The notes: generated from the letters alone by a model not told the origin. A DNA stretch of 64,000 bases from an uncultured Kordiimonas sp. (GCA_947492375.1 CANLMI010000002.1:497529-561528), one strand, 5' to 3'. Positions 1-9,725 are shown, numbered from the stretch's first letter. Made by a program: numbers and translations.

Positions 1-1
1 T

Positions 2-934
2 GCCATATTAGGCCATGAAGGTGCCGGAGTTGTTCTGGAAATCGGCGAAGGTGTAACCAGTTTAAAACCTGGTGATCATGTGATTCCACTATATACACCT
101 GAATGTCGGGAATGCGACTATTGCCTACATCCCAAAACAAACTTATGTCAAAAAATTAGAGACACACAAGGCCGCGGCGTTATGCCAGACGGGACAAGCC
201 GCTTCTCAATCGACGGACAACCAATCCTTCACTATATGGGGTGCTCTACCTTCGCCAACCATACCGTTTTACCCGAAATCGCTCTTGCGAAGGTTCGCAA
301 CGACGCGCCTTTTGACAAAATTTGCTACATAGGATGCGGTGTTACCACCGGAGTCGGTGCCGTTGCATTTGATGCCAAAGTGGAGCCAGGATCTAACGTC
401 GTTGTTTTTGGTTTAGGCGGTATTGGCCTAAATGTTATCCAGGGTGCGCGTATGGTAGGCGCCAATAAGATTGTTGGTGTTGACATTAGTAACGCCCGTG
501 AAGGGATAGCTCGCCATTTTGGTATGACAGACTTTGTAAACCCTAAAGAATGTGACGCAATGGAAGCCATATTGGATATTACAAATGGCGGTGCTGATTA
601 CAGTTTTGAATGTATTGGTAACATCAATACGATGCGTCAAGCACTTGAATGTTGCCATAAAGGTTGGGGGGAGAGCATTATTATCGGTGTTGCGGGCGCC
701 GGTCAAGAAATCTCAACCAGACCATTCCAATTGGTAACCGGCCGTGTATGGCGTGGCTCTGCATTTGGCGGCGCACGGGGGCGCACTGATGTTCCTAAAA
801 TCGTTGATTGGTATATGGATGGTAAAATCAATATTGATGATCTAATCACACATAAAATGCCACTTGATGATATCAACAAAGCTTTTGATCTCATGCATAA
901 CGGCGAAAGCATTCGCAGTGTAGTAGAATTTTAA
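2..934 (+). CDS. frmA: S-(hydroxymethyl)glutathione dehydrogenase / class III alcohol dehydrogenase, 5' end cut by window
   Basis: Zinc- and NAD-dependent enzyme that oxidises S-hydroxymethylglutathione (formaldehyde plus glutathione) to S-formylglutathione in the cytoplasm. The frame is open from base 2 and has no start in the window, so the N-terminal part is missing. Visible signatures are GHEGAG (catalytic-zinc His and Glu), the structural-zinc cluster C-x2-C-x2-C-x7-C in [17 protein letters not shown], a third catalytic-zinc Cys in YIGCGVTTG, and the Rossmann loop GLGGIGLNV. The stop TAA shares its last A with the ATG of the S-formylglutathione hydrolase gene, so the two are translationally coupled and form the two-step formaldehyde detoxification route. 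Family identity is clear from the class III motifs and the partner gene. Confidence 0.96.
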   Translation, partial: AILGHEGAGVVLEIGEGVTSLKPGDHVIPLYTPECRECDYCLHPKTNLCQKIRDTQGRGVMPDGTSRFSIDGQPILHYMGCSTFANHTVLPEIALAKVRNDAPFDKICYIGCGVTTGVGAVAFDAKVEPGSNVVVFGLGGIGLNVIQGARMVGANKIVGVDISNAREGIARHFGMTDFVNPKECDAMEAILDITNGGADYSFECIGNINTMRQALECCHKGWGESIIIGVAGAGQEISTRPFQLVTGRVWRGSAFGGARGRTDVPKIVDWYMDGKINIDDLITHKMPLDDINKAFDLMHNGESIRSVVEF

Positions 935-1770
935 TGGAAACTATCAGCGAAGTAATTTGCTTTGGCGGTAAACAAGGTGTGTACCGCCACACATCAAGCA
1001 CAACAAACTGCCAAATGGAGTTTTCTGTTTACACACCACCGCAGGCCCTAAATGGCAATAAAGTACCCATTGTATGGTATCTGTCTGGCCTGACTTGTAC
1101 ACAGGATAATGCAACGACAAAAGCTGGGTTCCAGCGTATAGCCGCTGAACTTGGCTTAATGATCGTCTGCCCAGATACATCACCGCGAGGTGACGGCGTT
1201 GCTGATAATGACAGCTATGACCTGGGGCAAGGTGCTGGATTTTATTTGAACGCTACACAAACGCCGTGGCAGTCACACTTTCAAATGTATGACTATATTG
1301 TAAAAGAGTTGCCTGCATTCATCGCCATCCATTTCCCTGTGAATATGTCACAGCAGAGTATAATGGGCCATTCAATGGGCGGGCACGGCGCTCTAACAAT
1401 AGCCTTAAAAAACAAAGATACTTATAAAAGTGTCTCGGCTTTCTCTCCCATCGTTTCACCGATAAGTTGCCCATGGGGCAAGAAAGCATTAACCGCCTAT
1501 TTAGGCCCTGACCCGGATACGTGGAAAGAGTATGACGCTTGTGAATTATTAAAACAGTATGGCCCCATTGAGAGTAACATACTTATCGACCAAGGCTTAT
1601 CTGACCCATTTCTTGAGAACGAGCTTAAACCGCATTTATTCTCAGACGCTTGTGTTGAAAAGCAACAAAACATCACCCTTCGCCAACACGAAGGATATGA
1701 TCATAGTTACTTTTTCATCGCCAGCTTTTTTGAGGACCATTTGAGGCACCACAATCAGTACCTGAGGTGA
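934..1770 (+). CDS. fghA: S-formylglutathione hydrolase
   Basis: Serine hydrolase of the esterase D family (278 aa, the usual length). It hydrolyses S-formylglutathione to formate and glutathione, the step after the class III dehydrogenase encoded just upstream. The nucleophile elbow GHSMGG puts the catalytic Ser at about residue 147. Further down, the DQGLSDPFL and GYDHSYFFI segments carry the expected acid and His. The oxyanion-loop segment YLSGLTCTQDN near residue 50 is typical of the family. The ATG overlaps the previous stop by one base (TAATG), so expression is probably by translational coupling. The gene converges on glmS with only 9 bases between the stop codons. Confidence 0.97.
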   Translation: METISEVICFGGKQGVYRHTSSTTNCQMEFSVYTPPQALNGNKVPIVWYLSGLTCTQDNATTKAGFQRIAAELGLMIVCPDTSPRGDGVADNDSYDLGQGAGFYLNATQTPWQSHFQMYDYIVKELPAFIAIHFPVNMSQQSIMGHSMGGHGALTIALKNKDTYKSVSAFSPIVSPISCPWGKKALTAYLGPDPDTWKEYDACELLKQYGPIESNILIDQGLSDPFLENELKPHLFSDACVEKQQNITLRQHEGYDHSYFFIASFFEDHLRHHNQYLR

Positions 1771-1779
1771 TACTATCGA

Positions 1780-3606
1780 TTATTCGACTGTTACAGATTT
1801 AGCCAAGTTTCTTGGCTGATCTGCATCAGTTCCCTTTTCGACTGCAGCATAATACGCTAACAATTGAACCGGAACGGCATAAAGAATAGGGCTGACCAAG
1901 GCACATGCTTTTGGCATTTTAAACGACAATAGCTTTTCACTGCCACCAACAACCGCATCAGCTTCTCGGTCTGAAATAATAATAACCTTGCCTTGACGCG
2001 CCATAATTTCCTGTAAATTTGACACGGTTTTATCAAATAAATCGTCATTAGGAGCCAAACCAATAACTGGTACATTCTCATCGATCAGTGCAATCGGACC
2101 ATGTTTTAACTCACCTGCCGCATACCCTTCTGCATGGATATAACTTATTTCCTTTAACTTTAAAGCACCTTCCATTGCAATTGCTGAATGCGTCCCTCTC
2201 CCCACAAAAAGGATATCGCGCGCTTTGGCAATATAATGGGCAATTTTCTCAATATCTTTGTGATTATTTAAAATATCAGAGATCAACCTTGGAACTTCCT
2301 CCAGGTTATCTATTACAGTTTTTACACCATTATCATCAAGTTCACCCCGAACATAGGCGACTTCAATCGCCAACGCTGCAAGCACAACTAGCTGACATGT
2401 AAAAGCTTTGGTACTAGCAACTCCAATCTCAGGCCCTGCATAAATAGGAAATACCATGTCAGACTCTCTCGACATGGAGGATTCTTCAGCATTCAAGATC
2501 GAAAGAATAGTTTGGCCTGCCGACTTTGCATGCTTGAGTGCGGCCAAAGTATCTGCAGTCTCTCCTGACTGTGAAATAAATACAGCCAAACCACCATCCA
2601 TATAAACAGGATCGCGGTATCTAAATTCTGACGCTATATCAACTTCAACAGGAATACGCGCCATTTTTTCTAACCAGAATTTCGCCACCTGTGCAGCATA
2701 GTAACTCGTACCACAGGCAATAATGGTTATTTTACTTACTTCAGAAAAGTCGAAACCCTCTACAGGTAACGTTATTTTACAGGCATTTTGATCAAAATAT
2801 TTCCCAATTGTTTGCGCAAGGATAAATGGCTGCTCAAAAATTTCCTTTTGCATGAAATGACGGTAATTACCCTTATCCGCAAATGTGTTGGAAACCTGTG
2901 AATAAGTAATAGGCCGCGCAACCTCTTCGCCTGTCATATCAAATACAGATACAGAATCGCGGGATATTTGAGCCCAGTCACCTTCTTCAAGATAGATCAA
3001 CTTATTTGACAGGCTCGCAAGAGCGATAGCATCAGACCCTAAATAATTCTCTGTTTGCCCAAGGCCAATAACTAACGGGCTACCCCGCCGCGCTGCATAA
3101 ATCGTGTTATTGTTATCATTAACTAATATAGCTAATGCAAAGGCCCCTTCGATACGCTTCAGTGTTTTAAAGATAGCATTTTTCGCATCAATACCGCTGG
3201 TAAGGTAATCCGTTATTAATCGTGCGACGACTTCGGTATCCGTCTCACCCTCAAATTGATGGCCTTTATCTATCAACTCTTTTTTGAGTGATGCAAAATT
3301 CTCTATAATGCCATTATGAACAACTGCTAACTTATCAGTCATATGTGGATGGGCGTTTACTTCTACTGCTTCACCGTGCGTTGCCCAACGAGTATGCCCG
3401 ATACCAATATCGCCTTTGACCGGCCGCTCAACAAGCTTACTGTCAAGCGCAGCAATTTTCCCAACCGCACGGCAGCGGTGCAAATCACCATCATGTAGCG
3501 TTGCAACACCTGCGGAATCGTACCCACGATACTCAAGGCGATGCAGTGCCTCCATCATACGTGGGACAGTATTTGTAACCCCAACAATTCCTACAATGCC
3601 GCACAT
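1780..3606 (-). CDS. glmS: glutamine-fructose-6-phosphate aminotransferase (isomerizing)
   Basis: Makes glucosamine-6-phosphate from fructose-6-phosphate and glutamine, the first committed step to UDP-GlcNAc for peptidoglycan and LPS. At 608 aa it is full length. The N-terminus MCGIVGIVG exposes Cys2, the glutaminase nucleophile. GHTRWATHG and the HNGIIENF segment belong to the class II glutaminase domain. Two SIS domains follow (CGTSYYAA and SQSGETADTL in the first, VGRGTHS in the second), and the C-terminus ends LAKSVTVE as in the family. The start overlaps the glmU stop by one base, so glmU-glmS is one coupled unit. No glmS ribozyme is present, as expected outside Firmicutes. Confidence 0.98.
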   Translation of the reverse strand: MCGIVGIVGVTNTVPRMMEALHRLEYRGYDSAGVATLHDGDLHRCRAVGKIAALDSKLVERPVKGDIGIGHTRWATHGEAVEVNAHPHMTDKLAVVHNGIIENFASLKKELIDKGHQFEGETDTEVVARLITDYLTSGIDAKNAIFKTLKRIEGAFALAILVNDNNNTIYAARRGSPLVIGLGQTENYLGSDAIALASLSNKLIYLEEGDWAQISRDSVSVFDMTGEEVARPITYSQVSNTFADKGNYRHFMQKEIFEQPFILAQTIGKYFDQNACKITLPVEGFDFSEVSKITIIACGTSYYAAQVAKFWLEKMARIPVEVDIASEFRYRDPVYMDGGLAVFISQSGETADTLAALKHAKSAGQTILSILNAEESSMSRESDMVFPIYAGPEIGVASTKAFTCQLVVLAALAIEVAYVRGELDDNGVKTVIDNLEEVPRLISDILNNHKDIEKIAHYIAKARDILFVGRGTHSAIAMEGALKLKEISYIHAEGYAAGELKHGPIALIDENVPVIGLAPNDDLFDKTVSNLQEIMARQGKVIIISDREADAVVGGSEKLLSFKMPKACALVSPILYAVPVQLLAYYAAVEKGTDADQPRNLAKSVTVE

Positions 3607-4964
3607 TACTCTTGTTCCTTCTTAGCCAGCTTGTCAGACCTGAATTTTGCTGCAAACCCATCAATTTGCTTTTGTTTCGCCCTTGTTACACCCAGAGCAT
3701 CAATGTCAATATCGCTTGAAATAACGCTACCTGCCCCAATGATCGCACCGTTACCTATAGTAACAGGCGCAACCAATGCCGTATTTGATCCGATAAAGGC
3801 GCCGTCACCAACCACTGTTTGGTATTTGAAAAAGCCGTCATAATTACATGTGATTGTTCCAGCGCCAATATTAGCGCCCGCACCAACCTGTGCGTCACCA
3901 ATATAAGACAGATGACTAACTTTAGCACCGTTACCTAATTTCGCTTTCTTCACTTCTACAAAATTACCGATTTTAGCTTTTTCACCAACATCAGCGCCAG
4001 GGCGAAGCCTTGCGTATGGGCCAATACTTGCGCCCTCTCCAACAATTGCCCCCTCAAGATGACTAAAAGCTTTTATTCTAGCGCCATTATGCACAGTAAC
4101 ACCCGGGCCAAAATATACATTCGGTTCAATAACTACGTCATTTGCTATTTTTGTATCGTCTGCGAAATAAACTGTGGCTGGGTCTATTAATGTCACACCA
4201 GTATTCATCATTTCACGGCGACGTTTAATTTGAAAAGCATTTTCAGCAACTGCAAGATCAGCCCGGCTGTTAACCCCCATAACATCATGCTCTTCGGCTT
4301 TAACAACGACAGTTTTAACGCCGTCCGCCCGCGCTCGCTCCACTAAATCTGTAAGATAATATTCGCCAGCAGCATTATCATTCGACAGGCTATCCAACCA
4401 TTCAAATAATTTATCGCCGTCTACAACCATCATACCGGAATTACATAAGGTGATAGCTCGCTCAGCGTCATTTGCATCTTTATATTCGACGATACGCTCT
4501 AAACTATCATCTTCTGCCAATACAAGACGACCATAACGCCCGGGGTTTTCAGCATCAAAGCCAAGAACAACAATACCCGGTTGCTCACCCTCTATATTTT
4601 TTGCCGCCAACATTTTCTGCATAACTTCGAGGGGTATGAAGGGCGTATCACCAAAAAGAATAATAACATCACCGCTACAGCCTTCAAGCGCGTTACATGC
4701 CATCATCACCGCATGGCCTGTACCCAGTTGCTCTTCTTGAACAGCAAACTTTGCTTTATACTCTGTTGTACCAACCGCTTCTTCTACTTGTTCGCGACCA
4801 GATCCAATAATTAAAACTTGTTGTTCACAGCCTAACAAATGCACCGTGTCCATCAAATGAAACAGCATTGGTTTTGCAGCGATCTCATGCAAAACTTTAT
4901 GCTTTGTTGATTTCATTCGTGTACCTTGTCCAGCAGCAAGAATGACAGCAGCGGTATTACGCAT
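3606..4964 (-). CDS. glmU: bifunctional N-acetylglucosamine-1-phosphate uridyltransferase / glucosamine-1-phosphate acetyltransferase
   Basis: Catalyses the last two steps to UDP-GlcNAc. The N-terminal pyrophosphorylase signature LAAGQGTRMKS lies at about residues 10-20. The C-terminal half is a left-handed beta-helix built from hexapeptide repeats (IGPYARLRPGADVGEKAKIG and following), the acetyltransferase domain. I chose the ATG at 4964 (MRNTAAVILAAG), which has a GAGAG ribosome-binding site about 9 bases upstream. An in-frame extension of seven residues to 4985 has no such site and is not family-like. The gene is directly followed by glmS with a one-base overlap. The order glmU-glmS places both ends of the amino-sugar pathway under one transcript. 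Confidence 0.97.
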   Translation of the reverse strand: MRNTAAVILAAGQGTRMKSTKHKVLHEIAAKPMLFHLMDTVHLLGCEQQVLIIGSGREQVEEAVGTTEYKAKFAVQEEQLGTGHAVMMACNALEGCSGDVIILFGDTPFIPLEVMQKMLAAKNIEGEQPGIVVLGFDAENPGRYGRLVLAEDDSLERIVEYKDANDAERAITLCNSGMMVVDGDKLFEWLDSLSNDNAAGEYYLTDLVERARADGVKTVVVKAEEHDVMGVNSRADLAVAENAFQIKRRREMMNTGVTLIDPATVYFADDTKIANDVVIEPNVYFGPGVTVHNGARIKAFSHLEGAIVGEGASIGPYARLRPGADVGEKAKIGNFVEVKKAKLGNGAKVSHLSYIGDAQVGAGANIGAGTITCNYDGFFKYQTVVGDGAFIGSNTALVAPVTIGNGAIIGAGSVISSDIDIDALGVTRAKQKQIDGFAAKFRSDKLAKKEQE

Positions 4965-5096
4965 AAAATAATCTCTCAAAAGCAAATATATCTATAAATA
5001 ATGTCAAATTTTGCAGAGCTTGACACCTAACCCTAAAAAAAAACCTAATTTTACAAATTCTGAGGAAATTTCCTTGTGGGTAGTCGTAAATATATT

Positions 5097-6128
5097 TTAT
5101 TGGTCCGAAAACATTTGCCTAAGCGAAATTAAATGCCAGCTTGCTTTAGACTGTTTTTTCGCTGCAATTGTATCTTTATGGCGCCAAAACCGTTTCAAAC
5201 TCCATTGTTCAATACCGGAAATAATGGAAGAACCAAAGCCGGGTAAAATGTTAAAAGGATTATGCCGGCTATACGCCCATATCTCAAGGCGACTTTCACC
5301 GTCTTCAGCTTGCCCCCGTCCGTGGAAACCATTGGTATTTGCGATCACAAGCGTACCTGCCTTAACGGTTATACCTGCGGGGTTTGGCAGCGCCATTTCT
5401 TTCAAATCATTATCGTCGGCCCTAAAAGATCCTTTTTCTGAATATCCGTCAGCGATAGACCGCGCTTTTACACTACGAGTATATTCCCATTTCAATCTTT
5501 TCAGCGTCAAGCGGTGCGACCCTTTAACATAGGTGAATGGTCCGTGCTTTTCTTCCACATCCTGTAAAAACAACCAAGCCTTCATTGTGGGATGAAATGT
5601 ATCAGAGTGCATAGTTTTTTGTGGGTCACGTTTACCATCAACAAAACCATTACGGATACGTTGAATATAAACCAACGGCCGATGCCATTTTGCACCCGTA
5701 TAATGCAATCGACCAAGAAATTCTTTATTTTCAATGACTTTTGAAAATATTTTCGACTGCCCTAACGCTTCCGTATCTAAAAGTATCCGTTGTGTATAGG
5801 TGTTACCTTGCACCATTTGACGCGCTTCAACATCCAAACTTTGTGCATTTTCACAAAGTAGTTGTACCGTTTCCTGATCAATAAAATCGGGAATAACAAC
5901 ATATCCATCACGGTGATATGCTGATCGCTCATCTTTTGGCATCATCGGCGCTAACATAAACCAACGTATGTGCGCGACAGTATGTGCCGCAACAACACGA
6001 ATGATATGCAATCCAAACCTATTCAAAAACTTAGACCCAACAACTGGATTACTCTTGAATGATTTAGCTTGTCCAAATAGCCCTAAGATCCAAATCGGCA
6101 GCATATATATTTTCAATAAATTTTGCAT
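5097..6128 (-). CDS. phytanoyl-CoA dioxygenase (PhyH) family protein
   Basis: Putative non-haem Fe(II)/2-oxoglutarate-dependent oxygenase, 343 aa. The double-stranded beta-helix iron triad can be placed by eye: His174 and Asp176 in MHSDTFHP, and the distal His269 in NGFHGRG, followed by Arg280 in ESRLEIW, the likely 2-oxoglutarate salt-bridge residue. A conserved-looking hydrophobic/basic N-terminal region of about 60 residues precedes the domain (AKSFKSNPVVGSKFLNRFG). The substrate is unknown; family members hydroxylate acyl-CoAs, lipids or small metabolites. It lies 111 bases upstream of glmU on the same strand, and 20 bases after the amidohydrolase gene, so it may be cotranscribed with the latter. 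No functional link to either is evident. Confidence 0.85.
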   Translation of the reverse strand: MQNLLKIYMLPIWILGLFGQAKSFKSNPVVGSKFLNRFGLHIIRVVAAHTVAHIRWFMLAPMMPKDERSAYHRDGYVVIPDFIDQETVQLLCENAQSLDVEARQMVQGNTYTQRILLDTEALGQSKIFSKVIENKEFLGRLHYTGAKWHRPLVYIQRIRNGFVDGKRDPQKTMHSDTFHPTMKAWLFLQDVEEKHGPFTYVKGSHRLTLKRLKWEYTRSVKARSIADGYSEKGSFRADDNDLKEMALPNPAGITVKAGTLVIANTNGFHGRGQAEDGESRLEIWAYSRHNPFNILPGFGSSIISGIEQWSLKRFWRHKDTIAAKKQSKASWHLISLRQMFSDQ

Positions 6129-6148
6129 AATCGCTTTATAAGAATTGC

Positions 6149-7414
6149 TTATGGCTTTTTAAAGACTTTACCGTCTTTCATCACAAATTTCACACGTCGC
6201 AGAACGCTTAAATCATCCAAAGGATTACCGTCAACAGCGATAATATCAGCTAGATAATCATGCTCCAACTGACCCAGCTTATCAATATTCATCAATTTAG
6301 CCGCCGTAAGTGTAGCAGCTTTGATCGTTTCCAAGTTTGATAGACCATACGCATTCAGCAACTCCAACTCTCGTACATTATCACCGTGCGTAAAAACGCC
6401 GACATCACTACCATTACAAATTTCTACGCCAACCTCAATTGCACGCTGCATCGATATGCGCTTGGCCGCAATTCTCGCCGGTTCATTTTCCTTTGACCCG
6501 TCCCAGCCGCGATAACGGGAGATCGCATCACCCGCGGCAACAGTCGGGCAAAAAATAACACCTTTTTCCGCCATCAGTTTAAATGTTTCTATACTGCCAC
6601 CATCGCCGTGCTCGATGCTCTGCACACCTGCCAAGATTGCACGCCGCATCGCCTCATCAGACGCCGCATGTGCAACAGCAGGCCTACCGCTATCGTTTGC
6701 AATTCGAACTATTGTTTTCAATTCATCAAGTGTAAAGGTTGGCTTTGCTTCACCATTTGGTCCCCAGCGATAATCTGCATATACCTTAATAATATCAGCA
6801 CCTTTACCAATTTGATCACGAACAACACGCACCAGATCAGCGCCGTCAACAGGCTCAGCCCCCAAGTTTATATGATGCGAAAGATCAAATCCTTTAGGGC
6901 CATAACTTCCTGTTGAAACAATTGCCCTACCCGCAACGATTAAACGCGGCCCTTGAATAACACCTTTATTAAGAGCATCGCGGATACCAACATCCATATA
7001 GCCCGCACCTTCGCTACCCAAATCACGCAAGGACGTAAATCCAGCCTCGAGTGTCGCCCTTAAATGATTACCTGCCCTCAGGGTGCGTTCTGCCCAGCTT
7101 TCACGCAGAACCTGATCAGTCCATGAAACTTCATTATAGGGATGTAATAAGACATGGCTGTGTGCATCAATCAACCCCGGCATAAGTGTAAGACCAGTTA
7201 GATCAATAGTTTTTACAGAGGCATCATGTGAAATATTTTCGCCAATCGCTTTGATTTTACCACCATCAACCAGAATCTTGATACCGGATAAAGTTTCCCC
7301 GGTTACAACATCCAACACATAAGAAGGTTTCAGAAGAATTTCATCGCTTTTCACCGAGAAAAAACCCAATAATACCAACAAAATACTTGCAATAGATTTG
7401 CTAAAAAAATGCAT
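6149..7414 (-). CDS. secreted metal-dependent amidohydrolase, Xaa-Pro dipeptidase (prolidase)-like
   Basis: Amidohydrolase-superfamily enzyme, 421 aa from the chosen start. The N-terminus MHFFSKSIASILLVLLGFFS is a signal peptide, so the enzyme acts in the periplasm. Metal ligands are visible: HxH in GLIDAHSHV, a probable carboxylated Lys in ADIIKVYADY, His in AVAHAASDE and IEHGDGG, and the final Asp in CNGSDVGVF. This pattern matches amidohydrolases annotated as Xaa-Pro dipeptidase or imidazolonepropionase-like. I chose ATG 7414 because CACGGGGATATCTA gives a good ribosome-binding site and the signal peptide then begins properly; the extra seven residues up to 7435 would spoil it. Substrate unknown; peptide or acyl-amino-acid hydrolysis is likely. 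Confidence 0.88.
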   Translation of the reverse strand: MHFFSKSIASILLVLLGFFSVKSDEILLKPSYVLDVVTGETLSGIKILVDGGKIKAIGENISHDASVKTIDLTGLTLMPGLIDAHSHVLLHPYNEVSWTDQVLRESWAERTLRAGNHLRATLEAGFTSLRDLGSEGAGYMDVGIRDALNKGVIQGPRLIVAGRAIVSTGSYGPKGFDLSHHINLGAEPVDGADLVRVVRDQIGKGADIIKVYADYRWGPNGEAKPTFTLDELKTIVRIANDSGRPAVAHAASDEAMRRAILAGVQSIEHGDGGSIETFKLMAEKGVIFCPTVAAGDAISRYRGWDGSKENEPARIAAKRISMQRAIEVGVEICNGSDVGVFTHGDNVRELELLNAYGLSNLETIKAATLTAAKLMNIDKLGQLEHDYLADIIAVDGNPLDDLSVLRRVKFVMKDGKVFKKP

Positions 7415-7518
7415 TAGATATCCCCGTGTGAACAATGAAACCCTTTGTTTACATTAGCAGGCATTTAGATTAAAAAAAGCCAATTCATAATTAATACAAC
7501 CCATTATTTGGAGCCGTT

Positions 7519-8628
7519 ATGTCAACACCTTATCCGAGTTTGTTCGAACCTTTTAAATTAGGCGCCCTTGAACTTTCTAATCGTATTATCATGGCTCCAA
7601 TGACACGAACATCGTCCCCTGGAAACGTCCCCAATGAAAACAATGTTGCCTACTACAGGCGCCGCGCCGAAGGTGGTGTTGGCCTGATTGTAACGGAAGG
7701 CACCTGCGTTAATCATCCAGCAGCAAGCGGGTATCCGAATGTACCTTTCTTTTACGGTGAAGGTGCACTTGAAGGTTGGAGAAAAGTTGTGGATGCTGTC
7801 CATGATGCCGGAGGGAAAATCATGCCACAGCTTTGGCATGTTGGTGCCGTGCGCCGCCCGGGTATTGAGCCCGACCCAGAAGTGCCGGGGTACGGCCCGT
7901 CTGGCATGGTATCCAAAGGTAAAAAACGCTGCCACGAAATGTCTGAGCAAGATATTTTGGATGTGATTGAAGCATTTGCACAAGCCGCAGCAGACGCAAA
8001 AGCTGTTGGTTTTGACGGCGTTGAAGTCCACGGTGCCCACGGCTATCTTATAGACCAGTTTTTCTGGGCTGATCTGAATGAGCGAACTGACAAATGGGGC
8101 GGTGACCTTGCAGGCCGCACACGATTCGCGGCCGAAATTGTAAAAGCCATTAAAAAACGTACCGGCTCTGACTTCCCGGTCATTCTGCGCTGGTCACAGT
8201 GGAAAATGCAGGAATACACCGCAAAACTTGTAAACACACCAGAGGAAATGGAAACATTTTTAGCCCCCCTTGTAGAAGCTGGGGTTGATATCTTCCATTG
8301 TTCAACACGTCGGTTCTGGGACCCTGAATTTGAAGGCAGCACCCTAAACCTTGCTGGCTGGGTGAAAAAAATCACCGGAAAACCGACAATCACTGTCGGA
8401 AGTGTCGGTCTTGACAATGATTTCATCAATGAAGGCAGCCCGGTCTTTAAGGAAGCAAATACATCTGACCTGTCAGAGCTGGAAGCACGCATGCAAGCGG
8501 GCGAATTCGACCTTGCTGCTGTAGGGCGTGCATTAATTGCAAACCCGAACTGGGCAAATCAAGTTAAAGACGGCAACATGGATAGCTTGAAACCATACCA
8601 GAAAGAAATGCTAGCTGAGCTTGTTTAA
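7519..8628 (+). CDS. NADH:flavin oxidoreductase, Old Yellow Enzyme family
   Basis: FMN-dependent ene-reductase-type TIM barrel, 369 aa. Family signatures are the N-terminal FEPFKLGALELSNRIIMAPM with the FMN-binding MAPMTR, and HGAHGYLIDQFF in the middle with the catalytic His pair region. Further on come GRTRFAAEIVKAI and the C-terminal phosphate-binding GRALIANPNWANQV. The physiological substrate of such enzymes is seldom known; they reduce activated alkenes, nitro compounds or quinones. Start ATG 7519 has GGAGCC just upstream. It is divergent from the amidohydrolase gene (104 bases between starts) and its stop codon overlaps the stop of the convergent radical SAM gene. Confidence 0.93.
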   Translation: MSTPYPSLFEPFKLGALELSNRIIMAPMTRTSSPGNVPNENNVAYYRRRAEGGVGLIVTEGTCVNHPAASGYPNVPFFYGEGALEGWRKVVDAVHDAGGKIMPQLWHVGAVRRPGIEPDPEVPGYGPSGMVSKGKKRCHEMSEQDILDVIEAFAQAAADAKAVGFDGVEVHGAHGYLIDQFFWADLNERTDKWGGDLAGRTRFAAEIVKAIKKRTGSDFPVILRWSQWKMQEYTAKLVNTPEEMETFLAPLVEAGVDIFHCSTRRFWDPEFEGSTLNLAGWVKKITGKPTITVGSVGLDNDFINEGSPVFKEANTSDLSELEARMQAGEFDLAAVGRALIANPNWANQVKDGNMDSLKPYQKEMLAELV

Positions 8629-8636
8629 AACAAGCT
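8618..8636. repeat. perfect 9-bp inverted repeat containing both stop codons of two convergent genes
   Basis: AGCTTGTTT (8618-8626), one central base, AAACAAGCT (8628-8636). The TAA of the oxidoreductase gene (8626-8628) and the TAA of the radical SAM gene (complement 8625-8627) both sit in its centre. It could form a small hairpin in either transcript, but there is no T-run, so it is not a canonical terminator. Confidence 0.75.
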
Positions 8637-9725
8637 GAATTGGCCACCTATTGAGAGAGGCTTTTCAAACAAACCTCTCTCAAGCTTATCGAATGATGTT
8701 GTCATTCCAAGCCTATTACTGATTTTGTAGAATCGGGTTTTCAACAAATCGGCCTCAACACCCACACCTTTCATACGGTGCCCGAAACGTTTGTCGTTTG
8801 CCTTACCACCGCGCATGGCAAGTAATCGGTTCATCACTCTCTTCTTACGGTCTGGAAAATGCGTTTCCAGCCATTCTTCAAAAAGGCCGTGTAATTCAAG
8901 CGGCAACCTCAGCAAAATAAACGCTGCCCTCAACGCTCCCGCCTTCTTACAAGCGATTAAAATATTTTCCATTTCATGATCATTTAGAGCCGGGATCACA
9001 GGTGCGAACATTATCGAAACAGGAATACCTTCACCGGCAAAGGCACGTATCGCATCCAAACGTTTTTGCGGCGTACTCGCACGCGGCTCCATAACACGTG
9101 AAAGCTTTGGGTCTAATGTCGTCACAGAAAAAGCAACCCGTATAAGGTTCAACTTGGACATATCCTTGATGATATCCATGTCACGTAACATTAACGCTGA
9201 TTTGGTCAAAATCGTCACTGGGTGTTTACATTCCAAGAGAACTTCCAGTATCTGCCGCGTAATTTCATATTGTTTTTCGATGGGTTGATAGGGATCAGTA
9301 TTTGTTCCCATTGCGATTGGTGCTGGCGAGTAAGTTTTCTTTGATAATTCATTTCGCAGCAATTCAGCAGCATTGGGTTTTGCAAACAATCGAGTTTCAA
9401 AATCAAGGCCCGGTGACAGCCCCATATATGCATGGCTTGGTCTGGCAAAACAATAAATACATCCGTGTTCACAGCCTCTGTAGGCGTTTATTGAACGGTC
9501 AAACGGAATATCGGGAGATGTGTTTTTGGTAATAATATGCTTGGGAGTTTCAAGAAAAACACTCGTATTTATCTGCCGTGCGTTTTCATATCCGGTCCAG
9601 CCATCATCAAATTGCTCAACTCTAGTTGGCTCAAAGCGCCCAGAAGTGTTAGAACACGCACCGCGTCCGTTCGGTGCATGCCCACGATCATATTGGCCAA
9701 ATAGAAACGGTTTATTTTGTTCCAT
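8625..9725 (-). CDS. PA0069-family radical SAM protein (SplB-like)
   Basis: Radical S-adenosylmethionine protein, 366 aa. The [4Fe-4S] cluster motif is C85-x3-C89-x2-C92 in RGCEHGCIYCFARP, with the aromatic residue before the third Cys as usual. The N-terminal NGRGACSNTSGRFEPTRVE and MGTNTDPYQPIEK are typical of the widespread PA0069 family, which is related to spore photoproduct lyase, although this organism is not a spore former. Function is unknown; a role in repair or modification of nucleic acids has been assumed from homology only. I used ATG 9725; a GTG five codons upstream is possible but neither has a strong ribosome-binding site. It converges on the Old Yellow Enzyme gene with overlapping stops. 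Confidence 0.9.
   Translation of the reverse strand: MEQNKPFLFGQYDRGHAPNGRGACSNTSGRFEPTRVEQFDDGWTGYENARQINTSVFLETPKHIITKNTSPDIPFDRSINAYRGCEHGCIYCFARPSHAYMGLSPGLDFETRLFAKPNAAELLRNELSKKTYSPAPIAMGTNTDPYQPIEKQYEITRQILEVLLECKHPVTILTKSALMLRDMDIIKDMSKLNLIRVAFSVTTLDPKLSRVMEPRASTPQKRLDAIRAFAGEGIPVSIMFAPVIPALNDHEMENILIACKKAGALRAAFILLRLPLELHGLFEEWLETHFPDRKKRVMNRLLAMRGGKANDKRFGHRMKGVGVEADLLKTRFYKISNRLGMTTSFDKLERGLFEKPLSIGGQFSLF

Noticed and set aside
5011-5532. 173-residue open frame on the plus strand
   Set aside because: Antisense to the PhyH-family gene, no family signature and no ribosome-binding site; a shadow frame.
7558-8040. 160-residue open frame on the minus strand
   Set aside because: Antisense to the Old Yellow Enzyme gene with its FMN motifs; no independent support.
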